Shown here: piece by piece, positions 26,412 to 35,852 of the stretch
Layout of the letters: each line of letters begins with the position of its first letter
Position numbering within the stretch: position 1 is the first letter of the stretch
NCBI GenBank assembly: GCA_024579835.1
Contig: CP102060.1
Span: 620,001-684,000, forward strand
Length of the DNA stretch: 64,000 nt
Source: Clostridiaceae bacterium HFYG-1003
GTDB lineage: Bacteria; Bacillota; Clostridia; Clostridiales; Clostridiaceae
Direction of reading: 5' to 3'
Made by a program: the position numbers and the translations under genes
Notes under the pieces: generated by a model
Seen by the model: the letters and a program-made list of their open reading frames with translations, nothing else
Databases searched by the model: none
What the model was told of the DNA's origin: nothing

Positions 26412-26636
26412 CTAGATCTCCACAAAGATGGAAGAGGCATCCTTTTTACGGATGGCCAGATTGAATCCGCGGAAGGAAACCACCAGCGGATCTCCCAGGG
26501 GAGCGATACGCACCAGTTCCAGCACCGTGCCGGGAATGCATCCCAAAGCTTGCAGACGCTTGGTTAGACGGGCATCGCCCTCTACTTTCACTATTTTGCC
26601 GGATTGGCCTATATTCAGTCGATTTATGTTTGTCAT
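26412..26636 (-). CDS. feoA: Ferrous iron transport protein A
   Basis: A 74-residue SH3-like protein that regulates or supports FeoB. Typical features: G-x-x-x-x-I-V-K-V near residue 13, RLQALGCIPGTVLELVRIAPLGDP and a closing I-R-K stretch. Start at 26636 with GGAGTG upstream. It ends five bases before feoB. Confidence 0.92.
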   Translation of the reverse strand: MTNINRLNIGQSGKIVKVEGDARLTKRLQALGCIPGTVLELVRIAPLGDPLVVSFRGFNLAIRKKDASSIFVEI

Positions 26637-26668
26637 GGAAGGTCACTCCTTAAGAACTAATCAGTATT

Positions 26669-26687
26669 GAAAATCATTATCATTAAC
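26669..26687 (-). promoter_or_regulatory. Fur box upstream of feoA
   Basis: On the minus strand GTTAATGATAATGATTTTC matches the 19-base Fur consensus GATAATGATAATCATTATC at most positions (the AATGATAAT core is exact). It lies 33 bases before the feoA start, so iron-dependent repression by Fur is expected. Confidence 0.75.
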
Positions 26688-26699
26688 TTCAAGTTCATT

Positions 26700-27219
26700 A
26701 TATCTTTACAAAGATTTCGTGTCAATAAAACATTTCGAATGTTAATATTTTATCTTTCGCCATTACAACGGTAGTGAATAATCAGCGGAAGCCTTGGAGC
26801 AACAGTGATAATCGCACTCTGGACACGTAACCGTCAGCTGCCTCGATTGTTTGAACCAGCTGCTCGGATCAAATAGCCCCGGGTTCCTGGACAAGAAATA
26901 AGCGGGAGCGCTGGTTTCACAGAAAAAAAGTGAGCGAGATTCCTTGTCATGCGGTAAAATTTAACCAGGAAGACTCTGTTGTGGCGATTCCAGCCAAGCT
27001 TGGCCTAGCACGAATGGATAAGCGGGTGTCTCAGGAAGATTGGACTGATTTGTGAGAAAACGTATTCTGCAAGTCGATGAATTTGCTTGATCCCTCGGAA
27101 CAGAATCGCCGGAATCATCGGCTTCTGCACATTCAATTCATTTTAAAACAGTCCGATCAGCGGGATCAGAGGATCCAGGGGAAAGTGGGATTAACGGGAA
27201 AAGGGGAAAAGAGGGAAAA
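26700..27219. other. Intergenic region, feoA to exporter gene
   Basis: About 520 bases between divergent genes. On the minus strand, 26763-26960 is an open stretch of 65 codons without a start codon. Its sequence has a CPEC...CC pattern (TVTCPECDYHCCSKA) and ends at TAA; it might be the remnant of a gene, but I cannot assign it to a family. Nothing else recognised. Confidence 0.35.
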
Positions 27220-28194
27220 ATGGAAGTCATTAAATTAATAAAAACAAGGATTGGGTTTCGAACCCTGAAGACAGCAGTGGCGGCTACCGCGGCGATATTT
27301 CTGTCTCAGCTCATTGGATTGAGTTACGCAGGGAACTCAGGAATTATTGCCATATTGAGTGTCCAGAATACAAAACGGAAATCCATTAACCTGGCAAGGC
27401 AGCGTCTCATCGCGACACTGGTAGCTCTCAGCATCGGTTCTCTGATGTTTCTAACCTTTGGGTTCACATCAGTAGCATTCGGTCTTTACCTTTTAATGTT
27501 TATACCCATCGCGGTTCGATTTGGATTCCACGAAGCCATTGTGCCTTGTTCAGTTTTGGTGACTCATTTGCTGGCCATTCGATCCGTTGCGCCCGGCTGG
27601 CTGGGCAATGAGTTTATGCAGATGGTAATCGGCGCTGGATGTGCACTGCTGGTGAACCTGCACATTCCCAGTATCGAAACTCAATTGCAGGCAGACGTAG
27701 CAGCCATTGAGGAGAAGTTGAAGGAGGTTTTGCTTCACCTGGCTTCCCGCCTGAAGTCAGATGAAGTGGCGCCTCGGCCGCATCTGATGGCTGAACTGAC
27801 CAATCTGCTTGAGAGAGCCCGCGAGCGGGTGGAACAGGAATCCTCAAATTTCGAGAGGCGGAACCTGGAGGACCGGATCAGTTACCTGGATATGCGCCTT
27901 AGTCAGCTGGAAGTCATGAAGCATCTGGAGCGATATTTGCTCCGAATTAAACGGTCGGGTCAGGAAACTGCCATTGTCGGCCGATTAACCGAGCTGCTGG
28001 CACTTCAGGTGAATCAGATGGAGTTTTCCGGATCCACCGCCGAGCAGATCAGACAGTATCAGGAGCATTTCCATCAGATGGATCTGCCTGCTTCAAAAGA
28101 AGAGTTTGAATGTCGGGCTACGCTCTATGACTTTGTCAGTGACTTGGAACTCATGATGGATCTGAAGCAAAATTACTATAACCGTACCAGGTAG
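27220..28194 (+). CDS. Aromatic acid exporter family membrane protein
   Basis: A 324-residue protein of the ArAE/FUSC type. The N-terminal half has about four to five membrane helices (residues 15-150) with the family start IGFRTLKTAVAATAAIFLSQ and a central GNSGIIAILSVQNTKRKS. The cytoplasmic C-terminal half (160-324) is helical and matches the partner domain of these exporters, with LMMDLKQNYY at the end. Start ATG 27220 follows AGAGGG. Single gene. Substrate unknown; family members export small aromatic or amphipathic acids. Confidence 0.82.
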   Translation: MEVIKLIKTRIGFRTLKTAVAATAAIFLSQLIGLSYAGNSGIIAILSVQNTKRKSINLARQRLIATLVALSIGSLMFLTFGFTSVAFGLYLLMFIPIAVRFGFHEAIVPCSVLVTHLLAIRSVAPGWLGNEFMQMVIGAGCALLVNLHIPSIETQLQADVAAIEEKLKEVLLHLASRLKSDEVAPRPHLMAELTNLLERARERVEQESSNFERRNLEDRISYLDMRLSQLEVMKHLERYLLRIKRSGQETAIVGRLTELLALQVNQMEFSGSTAEQIRQYQEHFHQMDLPASKEEFECRATLYDFVSDLELMMDLKQNYYNRTR

Positions 28195-28523
28195 ATCATC
28201 TTTGGCAAGACAGGCTGACTGAAAATCGATACAATGAAGATATATATAATACCCGATGATCGGATGGCCTGGTGATCTCATTCTTTACTCGGGAGATGAC
28301 CTGTGGTCAATTTGGGTTTGGCGATTGGGGCTGACTTGTTGTGCCTGCAGACCAGCCTACGTTGCTATCCCTGGATGTGTTCTTAAGTCTGAGTTGCTTT
28401 GTTGAAAGACGCCATGAACAAGATGAGAAAGAGTCCACGGACAAGAAATTATGGAATATTAAACCAGTTCGCCCGCCCAGGAGAACAGGAGTTAATAAAT
28501 AAAAGATGGAAGAAGGGGTCTGA
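28195..28523. other. Intergenic region
   Basis: About 330 bases with no open frame carrying a ribosome binding site, no clear hairpin and no promoter that I can support beyond A+T-rich stretches near 28235-28255. Confidence 0.4.
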
Positions 28524-29276
28524 ATGAAAAAAACTGCAGCATTTTTTGACATTGACGGCACGCTATACCGGGAAGGGTTCATCGCTGACCTCTTTAAGAT
28601 GCTTGTAAAATGTGAAATCATCAGCTATGAGCAATGGTATGATGAAGTCCGTCCGGAGTTTGTGAACTGGGATCGCCGGCTGGGCACATATGACATGTAT
28701 CTGCTGAAGATGTCCAGCATGTATACCCAGGCGATCATGGGACATCATCGGTCTCTGGTTCAGCATATTGTAAAGCGGGTCATTGAAGATAAGGCCATGA
28801 GGACTTATGTGTATACCAGACAGCGGATTCAGTGGCATAAGGAACAGGGCCACATGTGCATCACCGTGTCAGGCAGTCCGTATGAACTGGTAGGAGCCAT
28901 GGCGAAATTCTATGGCTTTGATGATTTTCGCGGTTCCCGCTATCTGATGGATCGGAATCACCGGTACACCGGAGAAATCATTCCCATGTGGACCGCCGAA
29001 AGCAAACAGCAGGCATTGGAAGAACTGGCGGTTACCCATGATATCGATCTGAGTCAGTCCTGGTCTTACGGCGATACGGCAGCGGATATCTCGATGTTCC
29101 GCCTGACTGGCTATCCCAATCTGATCAATCCAACCAGGGAGTTGATTAACCTGGTCCGGAATGATCCGGAGCTGATGGCCAAAGCAACCTGTATTGTGGA
29201 ACGCAAAGATGTGATTTATCGAATGAATCTGAGTCAGGTGGAGCTGGTCGATGATCGAACAAATCACACGGTATAA
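28524..29276 (+). CDS. HAD-IB family hydrolase
   Basis: A 250-residue haloacid-dehalogenase-type phosphatase. Motif I is AFFDIDGTLYREG with the nucleophile Asp at residue 10; motif II is CITVSGSPYELV (Ser), and motif IV is WSYGDTAADISMF with two Asp. The helical cap lies between motifs I and II, which places it in subclass IB, as in SerB and lipid-phosphate phosphatases. Substrate not predictable. The gene overlaps the next one by 26 bases, so the two are translated together. Confidence 0.87.
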   Translation: MKKTAAFFDIDGTLYREGFIADLFKMLVKCEIISYEQWYDEVRPEFVNWDRRLGTYDMYLLKMSSMYTQAIMGHHRSLVQHIVKRVIEDKAMRTYVYTRQRIQWHKEQGHMCITVSGSPYELVGAMAKFYGFDDFRGSRYLMDRNHRYTGEIIPMWTAESKQQALEELAVTHDIDLSQSWSYGDTAADISMFRLTGYPNLINPTRELINLVRNDPELMAKATCIVERKDVIYRMNLSQVELVDDRTNHTV

Positions 29277-29997
29277 GGTGTATGGCCCGGAGCTCCGGGA
29301 GTTGAAGGCCAATCCCGGGGCTGGGCCGGAGGAAACAGAACTGACATCCCGGTCCGTTTATCTGGACCTGGAACATTATATTTATCATAAACCCATTGCA
29401 CTGGGCATTTTTGGAGCTGCCGTCCGGGAAAACGACGAACTCATCTGCACTCAGTATTTCCTGGAAAATAAAACGGATTTAAAGACCATGGTGCTCCGCA
29501 GCCACGAGTATCTGATGCGCAAGCGCAGGGAAGGGTACGATCATCTGGTTGCCTTCGCTGCCCGGAATGATCTGATGGTTCTTCACGCCATGTTTCACAA
29601 GTTTGGACTGAACACCAATCTGCGGGAGGTGTTTCAAGTTGTGGACCTGCAGACTCGATTCCATAAAGATTTCTCAGCAATGATCGGTCTGAACGCACTG
29701 GAACAATTCGCCGGTGTGGAACGGACGGGTCCGTCGATTTCAGGGTCCACCATAGCCAAGACATTTGCCGCGGTCATGGCCGATCCGAATTATATCCTGC
29801 GCATGCCGACTGAAAAGAAGAGCCGCCTGCTGGAATACAATCGCATGGATGTAGTCAATCTTTATTATATTCTGGATGCCTGGCCGGACATCTCTCAGGT
29901 GGAGGTGGATCGTTTTCTCGGGGAGAGAAAAGCCGCCCAGCAGCAAAGGCAGATGGCCAGAGAAGTCGTCGAGGATCAGTCCCATTCCGAATCGTAA
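29251..29997 (+). CDS. Ribonuclease H-like / DEDD exonuclease domain protein
   Basis: A 248-residue protein with a probable RNase H-like DEDD nuclease fold. Exo I is SVYLDLEHYIYHKPIALGIF (Asp and Glu), exo II would be HLVAFAARNDLMVL, and exo III is LLEYNRMDVVNLYYIL (Asp). The pattern resembles the YprB/TM0106-type nuclease domain. The start at 29251 lies inside the HAD gene with a GGTGGAG site. The C-terminal 30 residues are charged. Activity and substrate are unproven; family assignment is by motif only. Confidence 0.6.
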   Translation: MIEQITRYKVYGPELRELKANPGAGPEETELTSRSVYLDLEHYIYHKPIALGIFGAAVRENDELICTQYFLENKTDLKTMVLRSHEYLMRKRREGYDHLVAFAARNDLMVLHAMFHKFGLNTNLREVFQVVDLQTRFHKDFSAMIGLNALEQFAGVERTGPSISGSTIAKTFAAVMADPNYILRMPTEKKSRLLEYNRMDVVNLYYILDAWPDISQVEVDRFLGERKAAQQQRQMAREVVEDQSHSES

Positions 29998-30273
29998 TCC
30001 GGCATACATCGGTGCAGAGCTATGCAAGCAGAAAAAAAGGACAGGATTTCCTTGATTGAGTAAGAATTTGAATACTTTGCATAATTTTCCGCGGGCTTTC
30101 GGATGATTGAAATATATATAATGAAGAAACCGAAACAGCCAGATCATTTTCTTTGGAGAGTCTGTAAGAATTTATTCAACACGCCGATGAGAATTCGTGC
30201 AGCGAACCCGTTCAGCCGAACCCATGCAGGCATCGGGCTGGTCTGTCGATCACCCCATTTGATTCAATTCATG

Positions 30274-30309
30274 AAAATAACTCTGAGCGCGAGCTCAGGG
30301 TTATTTTTT
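30274..30309 (+). terminator. Terminator downstream of the HAD/nuclease pair
   Basis: AATAACTCTGAGC pairs with GCTCAGGGTTATT (one G-T pair), followed by a run of T. It lies about 280 bases after the nuclease gene; the interval holds no gene I can support. Confidence 0.65.
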
Positions 30310-30402
30310 GCGTTCGATTGGTTGAGGAAATCGGAAGCGAGAAATCGGGTGAGGAAATCCTGGATTTCATGTATTTTTAATATTTAAATCTAATAAAAAG
30401 GG

Positions 30403-30471
30403 TTTACATGGTTTCCCTCAAATGATATCCTAGTTATGGGTTAATTAGCACTCGAACAAGATGAGTGCTAA
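30403..30471 (+). promoter_or_regulatory. hrcA operon promoter and CIRCE operator
   Basis: TTTACA (30403-30408), 17-base spacer and TATCCT (30426-30431), followed by a perfect CIRCE element: TTAGCACTC, nine bases, GAGTGCTAA (30445-30471). CIRCE is the binding site of HrcA, encoded directly downstream, so the heat-shock operon is autoregulated. AAGGAGG for hrcA follows. Confidence 0.95.
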
Positions 30472-30491
30472 CAGAGTAAGGAGGTGGGGGA

Positions 30492-31553
30492 ATGCTGGAA
30501 GACGGAATGAATGATCGGAAGCTGGAAATACTCAAAGCCATCATTTCAGACTATGTTTCAACCGGTGAACCGGTTGGATCAAGGACCCTGGCGAAAAAAT
30601 ATGACCTGGGCATCAGTCCGGCCACCATCCGCAACGAGATGTCCGATCTGGAAGAGATGGGTTTCCTCGAGCAGCCTCATACATCAGCCGGACGGATCCC
30701 ATCTTCGAAAGGGTATCGGGTATATGTGGATCAGCTGATGGAACGGGGAGAGGCTACCAGAGAGGAAATTGCTCTGATTGAAAAGCAGATCCTGTCCATC
30801 GCTTCCTTTCAAATAGACAAGATCATCCGCCAAACCTCGCAGATGCTGTCGCAGCTGACGAATCTGGCTATCATTACCAGAAAGCCCTCTACCCGATTTT
30901 CCCAGATCCGAACGGTTCAGCTGGTCTCGCTGGGTGAGCATCACATCATGGTGGTGCTGGTACTTGGCAACAACCAGGTGAAAAATACGATTCTCGATAC
31001 CAAGGATGTCCCGGAACCGCAGGATCTTCTGATGCTGTCGAATCTTTTGACGGGCAAGTTGTCCGGACTGGCAGCTTCGGAAATCGATATTTTAATTATG
31101 GATTCAATCCGTCGTGATCTGGCCGGACATTCCGAACTGTTTGCCTCCATCATGGCCGCTGTTCATGATGCGCTCTACGATGAAAGCAATGGCTACATCG
31201 TAGAAGGCAAGAACAATATCCTCGACTATCCGGAATTCAATGATATCCAAAAGGCAAGAGAAGTACTGGAAGTCTTGGAAAATCCCGATGAACTGATGGT
31301 CAATGTCGAGTCCTGTGAAGATTGCGAGGACGAATTCCGAATTGTGATCGGCGAGGAAACGAATTTACCGGAAACGAAAGACTGGTCGATTATCTCGGCT
31401 AAATATAAATTGAATGGACAGGATGTGGGAACAATCAATCTCCTGGGACCAAAGCGACTGGATTATTCCAAAATGAGCTCAATCCTGAAGAGTGTTGTTG
31501 ATGAACTAAACCGCAAACTGAGAAATATCACAGAGGAGACGGACGATGGATAA
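30492..31553 (+). CDS. hrcA: Heat-inducible transcription repressor HrcA
   Basis: A 353-residue repressor that binds CIRCE and is stabilised by GroEL. N-terminal winged helix: RKLEILKAIISDYVSTGEPVGS and ISPATIRNEMSDLEEMGFLEQPHTSAGR-IPSSKGYRVYVD. Then the GAF-like and dimerisation regions. ATG at 30492 with AAGGAGG upstream; an alternative ATG is at 30507. First gene of hrcA-grpE-dnaK-dnaJ; its 3' end overlaps grpE by 8 bases. Confidence 0.96.
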   Translation: MLEDGMNDRKLEILKAIISDYVSTGEPVGSRTLAKKYDLGISPATIRNEMSDLEEMGFLEQPHTSAGRIPSSKGYRVYVDQLMERGEATREEIALIEKQILSIASFQIDKIIRQTSQMLSQLTNLAIITRKPSTRFSQIRTVQLVSLGEHHIMVVLVLGNNQVKNTILDTKDVPEPQDLLMLSNLLTGKLSGLAASEIDILIMDSIRRDLAGHSELFASIMAAVHDALYDESNGYIVEGKNNILDYPEFNDIQKAREVLEVLENPDELMVNVESCEDCEDEFRIVIGEETNLPETKDWSIISAKYKLNGQDVGTINLLGPKRLDYSKMSSILKSVVDELNRKLRNITEETDDG

Positions 31554-32241
31554 GTGGAAAGACAAAGAGGATCTTTTGAAGCAAGAAGAGGCAATGACTC
31601 AGGCTGCCGGAGCAGAAGAGACCATGGCGAGTCAAAGCCCTGAAGCCAATGGAAAAGATCCGGAACTGACGGAACCGGTTCATTCGGAATCCGACGGATC
31701 GAACGAGCAAGCCCCGACAATCAGTGAGGACGAAGCAGCCGCTTCCTCCGCCGGAGAAGAGGATGAGATGATATTCTTCAGACGAAAAATCAAGAACCTG
31801 GAAGATGAGAATAAAAAGCTTGGAAACGAGCTGGATGCATTCAAGGATCGCCTGACCAGGCTGTCTGCGGAGTATGATAATTACCGGAAGCGCTCTGCCC
31901 GGGAAAAGGAAGAGCTTTCCGCTCAGTGTACTTCCAATCTGCTCAAGGATATTCTCCCGGTCATCGATAATCTGGAGCGTGCGCTTATTTCGGAAACGGA
32001 TGACCTGCCCGGATTAAAGGATGGCGTTCAGATGACGCTGGACCAGTTCGTTCAGGCCATGCAGCGGTTCGGGGTGGAGGAAATTCCCACGGATCAGCCC
32101 TTTGATCCCCATTACCATGAGGCCGTAATGCATGAAGTGGATGATAATAAGGGAGAAAAAGAAATTTCGGAAGTGTTTTTAAGAGGGTATAAGATCGGTG
32201 ATAAAGTCATTCGCCATACCGTCGTCAAAGTAGCAAACTAA
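31546..32241 (+). CDS. grpE: Nucleotide exchange factor GrpE
   Basis: A 231-residue co-chaperone that releases ADP from DnaK. The first 75 residues are an acidic, low-complexity tail. Then a long coiled coil (about 78-135, LEDENKKLGNELDAFKDRLTR, RLSAEYDNYRKR), and a C-terminal beta domain with GVEEIPTDQPFDPHYHEAVM and VLRGYKIGDKVIR-type ending (FLRGYKIGDKVIRHTVVKVAN). Overlaps hrcA by 8 bases. Confidence 0.95.
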   Translation: MDKWKDKEDLLKQEEAMTQAAGAEETMASQSPEANGKDPELTEPVHSESDGSNEQAPTISEDEAAASSAGEEDEMIFFRRKIKNLEDENKKLGNELDAFKDRLTRLSAEYDNYRKRSAREKEELSAQCTSNLLKDILPVIDNLERALISETDDLPGLKDGVQMTLDQFVQAMQRFGVEEIPTDQPFDPHYHEAVMHEVDDNKGEKEISEVFLRGYKIGDKVIRHTVVKVAN

Positions 32242-32318
32242 TCAGCGGATGCTTCACCGAGGCTGATTTTAAACAACAAGCAAAATATTAGATTCAAGAT
32301 ATATTTAGGAGGCTTATT

Positions 32319-34166
32319 ATGGCAAAAGTAATTGGAATAGACCTTGGTACCACAAACTCAGTTGTAGCGGTTATGGAAGGCGGAAACCCGGTAGTCATCC
32401 CGAACTCCGAAGGAGCCCGGACGACACCCTCCGTCGTATCATTCCAGCCCAACGGAGACCTGCTCGTAGGAGCAACAGCCAAGCGGCAGGCAATCACCAA
32501 TCCGGACCACACCATCGCTTCCATCAAGCGCCAGATGGGAACCGACTTTAAAGTAGACGTCAATGGCAAGAAGTATACCGCACCGGAAATTTCAGCAATG
32601 GTCCTTCAGAAAATGAAGCGTGACGCGGAGAGCTACCTGGGCGAAACCGTTACCCAGGCGGTTATCACGGTTCCGGCTTACTTCAACGACAGCCAGCGCC
32701 AGGCAACCAAAGATGCCGGAAAAATTGCCGGACTTGAAGTCCTGCGTATCGTCAATGAACCGACGGCCGCATCCCTGGCTTATGGTATTGACAAAACCGA
32801 TGACGCTCACAAGATTCTGGTCTACGATCTGGGCGGCGGAACATTTGATGTATCCATCCTGGATCTTGGAGATGGCGTTTTCGAAGTTCTTTCCACCAAT
32901 GGAAACACAAAGCTGGGCGGAGATGACTTCGATCAGAGAATCGTAAAATGGATCGCTGAAGAGTTTAAGAAGTCCAACGGCATCGATCTGACCAATGATA
33001 AAATGTCCATGCAGCGCCTCAAGGATGCTGCTGAGGCTGCAAAGATTGAACTGTCTTCCGCTACAACGGCTCAGATCAACCTTCCCTTCATTACCTCGGA
33101 TGCCACCGGACCCAAGCATATCAATATGTCACTGTCCAGAGCCAAGTTCAATGAACTTACCGACGATCTGGTCAAGGCCACGATGCAGCCCATGAAGCAG
33201 GCCATTGAGGATGCAGGACTGAAAGTATCCGGCATTGATAAGGTAATCCTGGTCGGTGGATCCACCAGAATCCCGGCAGTTCAGGATATCGTAAAGGAAT
33301 TTACAGGCAAGGAACCCACCAAGGGTGTCAACCCGGACGAAGTGGTCGCTTTGGGTGCCGCCATTCAGGCCGGTGTTCTGACCGGAGACGTCAAAGACAT
33401 TGTCCTGCTGGATGTTACTCCGCTGACCCTGGGAATTGAAACCATGGGCGGAATTGCAACCCCGATCATCGAACGGAACACCACGATTCCGGCCAAAAAG
33501 AGCCAGATCTTCACCACGGCAGCAGATGGTCAGACTTCAGTCGACGTCCATGTAGTTCAGGGTGAACGCAAAATGGCCATGGACAACAAGACACTGGGTC
33601 GCTTCACGCTCTCCGGAATCGCTCCGGCACCGCGCGGCATCCCGCAGATTGAAGTATCCTTTGACATTGATGCCAACGGTATCGTCAAGGTAACCGCAGT
33701 GGACAAGGCAACCGGCAAGGAAGCCAATATCACGATCACCGCCTCTTCCAACATGACTTCAGCTGATATCGACAAGGCTGTTCAGGAAGCAGAACGCTTC
33801 GCGGAAGAAGACCGCCTGAAGAAAGAACGGGTTGAAATCAAAAACAACGCGGAACAGGCTGTTTATCAGACTGAAAAAGCTTTGAAGGATATCGAGGACA
33901 AGGTAGATGCCGCTGATAAGGCGAGCATCGAGGAGAAACTCGAAGCGCTGAAGAAACTGACCGATTCCGAAGATCTGGAGGCGGTTAAAAAAGCCCAGGA
34001 TGAGCTGACCACGGCCTTCTACGAGGTATCCTCCAAGGTTTACCAGGCAAGCGCTCAGGCCTCTGCGGAGGAAGGTGCCGGCCCGGAAGCGGGAACAGCT
34101 GATCAGTCACAGTCCGGTCCCGACAATGTCGTTGATGCAGATTTCGAGGTTGAAGACAAGCAGTAA
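32319..34166 (+). CDS. dnaK: Chaperone DnaK (Hsp70)
   Basis: A 615-residue Hsp70. ATPase domain: [19 protein letters not shown] at the N-terminus, [34 protein letters not shown] and [13 protein letters not shown]. Substrate domain from about residue 385, linker region DVLLLDVTPL-like ([15 protein letters not shown]). The C-terminal end is [10 protein letters not shown]. It lacks the insert of Gram-negative homologues, as usual for Firmicutes. Strong ribosome binding site AGGAGG. 77 bases after grpE. Confidence 0.98.
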   Translation: MAKVIGIDLGTTNSVVAVMEGGNPVVIPNSEGARTTPSVVSFQPNGDLLVGATAKRQAITNPDHTIASIKRQMGTDFKVDVNGKKYTAPEISAMVLQKMKRDAESYLGETVTQAVITVPAYFNDSQRQATKDAGKIAGLEVLRIVNEPTAASLAYGIDKTDDAHKILVYDLGGGTFDVSILDLGDGVFEVLSTNGNTKLGGDDFDQRIVKWIAEEFKKSNGIDLTNDKMSMQRLKDAAEAAKIELSSATTAQINLPFITSDATGPKHINMSLSRAKFNELTDDLVKATMQPMKQAIEDAGLKVSGIDKVILVGGSTRIPAVQDIVKEFTGKEPTKGVNPDEVVALGAAIQAGVLTGDVKDIVLLDVTPLTLGIETMGGIATPIIERNTTIPAKKSQIFTTAADGQTSVDVHVVQGERKMAMDNKTLGRFTLSGIAPAPRGIPQIEVSFDIDANGIVKVTAVDKATGKEANITITASSNMTSADIDKAVQEAERFAEEDRLKKERVEIKNNAEQAVYQTEKALKDIEDKVDAADKASIEEKLEALKKLTDSEDLEAVKKAQDELTTAFYEVSSKVYQASAQASAEEGAGPEAGTADQSQSGPDNVVDADFEVEDKQ

Positions 34167-34239
34167 TTTCTGATACACTGTTTCAGTGGAATGTCATGGA
34201 GTGATCCATGCAGCAGAAAAAATCATAACCAACAAGTCA

Positions 34240-34270
34240 TTTTGAGAACCAGGCTGCCTGGTTCTCAAAA
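34240..34270 (+). terminator. dnaK-dnaJ intercistronic hairpin
   Basis: Fourteen-bp perfect stem TTTTGAGAACCAGG / CCTGGTTCTCAAAA with loop CTG. Only a short T-poor tail follows (TCTTGACG), so it is likely a partial terminator or an mRNA stabiliser that keeps DnaK more abundant than DnaJ. Confidence 0.65.
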
Positions 34271-34291
34271 TCTTGACGAACGGGAGTAAAT

Positions 34292-35449
34292 ATGGCCAAT
34301 AAAGATTATTATGAGCTCCTTGGCCTGACCAAGGATGCCACCGAAGAAGAAATAAAGCGCGCCTTCCGCAAACTGGCAATAAAGTATCATCCGGATCGAA
34401 ACCAGGGTGACAAAGCGGCAGAGGAAAAATTCAAAGAGATCAATGAAGCGTATCAGGTTCTTTCCGATCCGCAGAAAAAAGCTCAGTTCGACCAGTACGG
34501 AACCACGGATTTCAATGGTGGCTTCGGACAGGGCGGAGGATATGCCGGATATGATTTTGAAGGTTTCGATATGGGCGATATTTTCAGCCAGTTCTTCGGA
34601 GGCTTCACCGGTTCATCAGGTCGGCAGCAAAGTGCCAATGCGCCCCGTCGCGGTGAAAGCATCGAATACTACCTGGATCTGACCTTTGAGGAGGCCGTAT
34701 TCGGAACGAAGAAGGAAATCAACCTCACAGTGGACGATACCTGTGATACTTGCCATGGTTCAGGTGCCAAGGATCCATCCAAGAAACGGACCTGCTCCAA
34801 ATGCCAGGGATCCGGCCGGATCCGCACCCAGCGCCAGACGATGTTTGGCAATATGATGACGGAAACTGTCTGTGATGTGTGTCATGGCGAAGGCGAGGTC
34901 ATTGAGGAACCATGTCCGACCTGCCGCGGCAAGGGACGGGTCAGAACCCAGCGCAAAGTCACGGTGAACATCCCCAAGGGCGTAGACAGCAACAATGTGA
35001 TTCCGTTGCGCGGCCAGGGCAGTGCCGGCTTTAAAGGCGGTCCCGCCGGAGACGTGCATCTGGTGCTGAGGGTCAAGCCCAGCTCAACGTTTGTCCGCAA
35101 AGGCACCAACATTTTCATCGATAAGCATATTGATATTGCACAGGCTGCCCTGGGCATGGAAACCCGTGTCCCGACAGTGGATGGCGAAGTGAGCTACAAG
35201 ATTCCTGCGGGAACGCAATCCGGCACGGTATTCCGGCTCAAGGGCAAAGGAGTTCCCCTGGTCAATTCCAAATCGGATCAGCGCGGAGACCAGTTTGTCA
35301 ATGTGATTGTGGATACGCCGCAAAAACTCAATGATGCCCAGAAGGAAGCTCTGCAGGCTTATCTGGCAGCATCCGGATTCTCAGCCTCCGATAAAAAAGC
35401 CGGTGAGAAGAAATCCGCCGACAAAAAACGAAAATTCGGGATTTTCTAA
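34292..35449 (+). CDS. dnaJ: Chaperone DnaJ (Hsp40)
   Basis: A 385-residue type I J-protein that stimulates DnaK. J domain with [10 protein letters not shown] (HPD at about 33-35), Gly/Phe-rich segment (70-115), four zinc-binding CxxCxGxG repeats ([32 protein letters not shown]; about 150-213) and the C-terminal substrate domain. Ends with a lysine-rich tail. Last gene of the CIRCE operon before a strong terminator. Confidence 0.97.
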   Translation: MANKDYYELLGLTKDATEEEIKRAFRKLAIKYHPDRNQGDKAAEEKFKEINEAYQVLSDPQKKAQFDQYGTTDFNGGFGQGGGYAGYDFEGFDMGDIFSQFFGGFTGSSGRQQSANAPRRGESIEYYLDLTFEEAVFGTKKEINLTVDDTCDTCHGSGAKDPSKKRTCSKCQGSGRIRTQRQTMFGNMMTETVCDVCHGEGEVIEEPCPTCRGKGRVRTQRKVTVNIPKGVDSNNVIPLRGQGSAGFKGGPAGDVHLVLRVKPSSTFVRKGTNIFIDKHIDIAQAALGMETRVPTVDGEVSYKIPAGTQSGTVFRLKGKGVPLVNSKSDQRGDQFVNVIVDTPQKLNDAQKEALQAYLAASGFSASDKKAGEKKSADKKRKFGIF

Positions 35450-35471
35450 ATTGCTTTGACGGCAAATGCTT

Positions 35472-35512
35472 AAATGGCCAAAGGAACAGCGCCGCTGCCC
35501 CTTTGGCCATTT
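35472..35512 (+). terminator. Terminator of the heat-shock operon
   Basis: Thirteen-bp perfect stem AAATGGCCAAAGG / CCTTTGGCCATTT, 22 bases after dnaJ. Confidence 0.8.
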
Positions 35513-35667
35513 CCATGGGCCGTGGCTCGTTCGAGCCCGAGGCACGTTCGAGCCGGACCGAAGAATTACTTCGTTTCCAGATGGCTGGACAGTGAACCTT
35601 CAATCTTGATGCATGATCAAGAATCCTGAAGAGGATGAGCAGGCGTTAATGTTCGGAGGCGGAGCAT

Positions 35668-35796
35668 GTGCGTGAGTTCGAGTTTGAGCAGGAGTTTGAG
35701 CAGGAGTTTGAGCTGGAGTATGAGCTGGAGTATGAGCAACTCTGGCTTTTGCGAAAGCCGGAGTTGGATTATAATGGGAACACCACAGAGAATTAA
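35668..35796 (+). CDS. Possible 42-residue acidic repeat peptide
   Basis: GTG start with GGAGG nine bases upstream (35655-35659). The frame codes for alternating Glu with Phe, Gln, Leu or Tyr: about twenty residues of E-F/E-Q/E-L/E-Y, then QLWLLRKPELDYNGNTTEN and a stop. The repeat is a 12-bp tandem DNA repeat (about 35674-35737). The minus strand is also open, as expected for such a repeat, so coding is not proven. It lies between the dnaJ terminator and surE. Confidence 0.3.
   Translation: MREFEFEQEFEQEFELEYELEYEQLWLLRKPELDYNGNTTEN
35674..35737. repeat. 12-bp tandem repeat upstream of surE
   Basis: About five degenerate copies of GAGTTTGAGCAG, the first with TTC for TTT, the later ones changing to CTG and TAT. 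The point changes alter whole codon positions regularly, giving Glu at every second codon. Confidence 0.75.
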
Positions 35797-35852
35797 ACCC
35801 GTGCCCTCCCATCGGGAGAGATCCAATTTCCTACTGCCTGGAAGGAGCGGAG

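Noticed and set aside
26763-26960. 65-codon open stretch on the minus strand with a CPEC...CC pattern
   Set aside because: No start codon or ribosome binding site and no recognised family; kept only as a possible gene remnant in the intergenic note.
30103-30387. 94-codon open frame before hrcA
   Set aside because: No ribosome binding site, and it contains a terminator-like hairpin with a T-run; the composition is not protein-like.
35520-35570. GTTCGAGCC-rich stretch resembling the T-loop of a tRNA
   Set aside because: No acceptor or anticodon stem can be formed around it.
35617-35826. Minus-strand open frames rich in Thr-Pro-Ala-Gln or Leu-Lys across the 12-bp repeat
   Set aside because: Long open frames on both strands are a side effect of the tandem repeat; no start signals on the minus strand.
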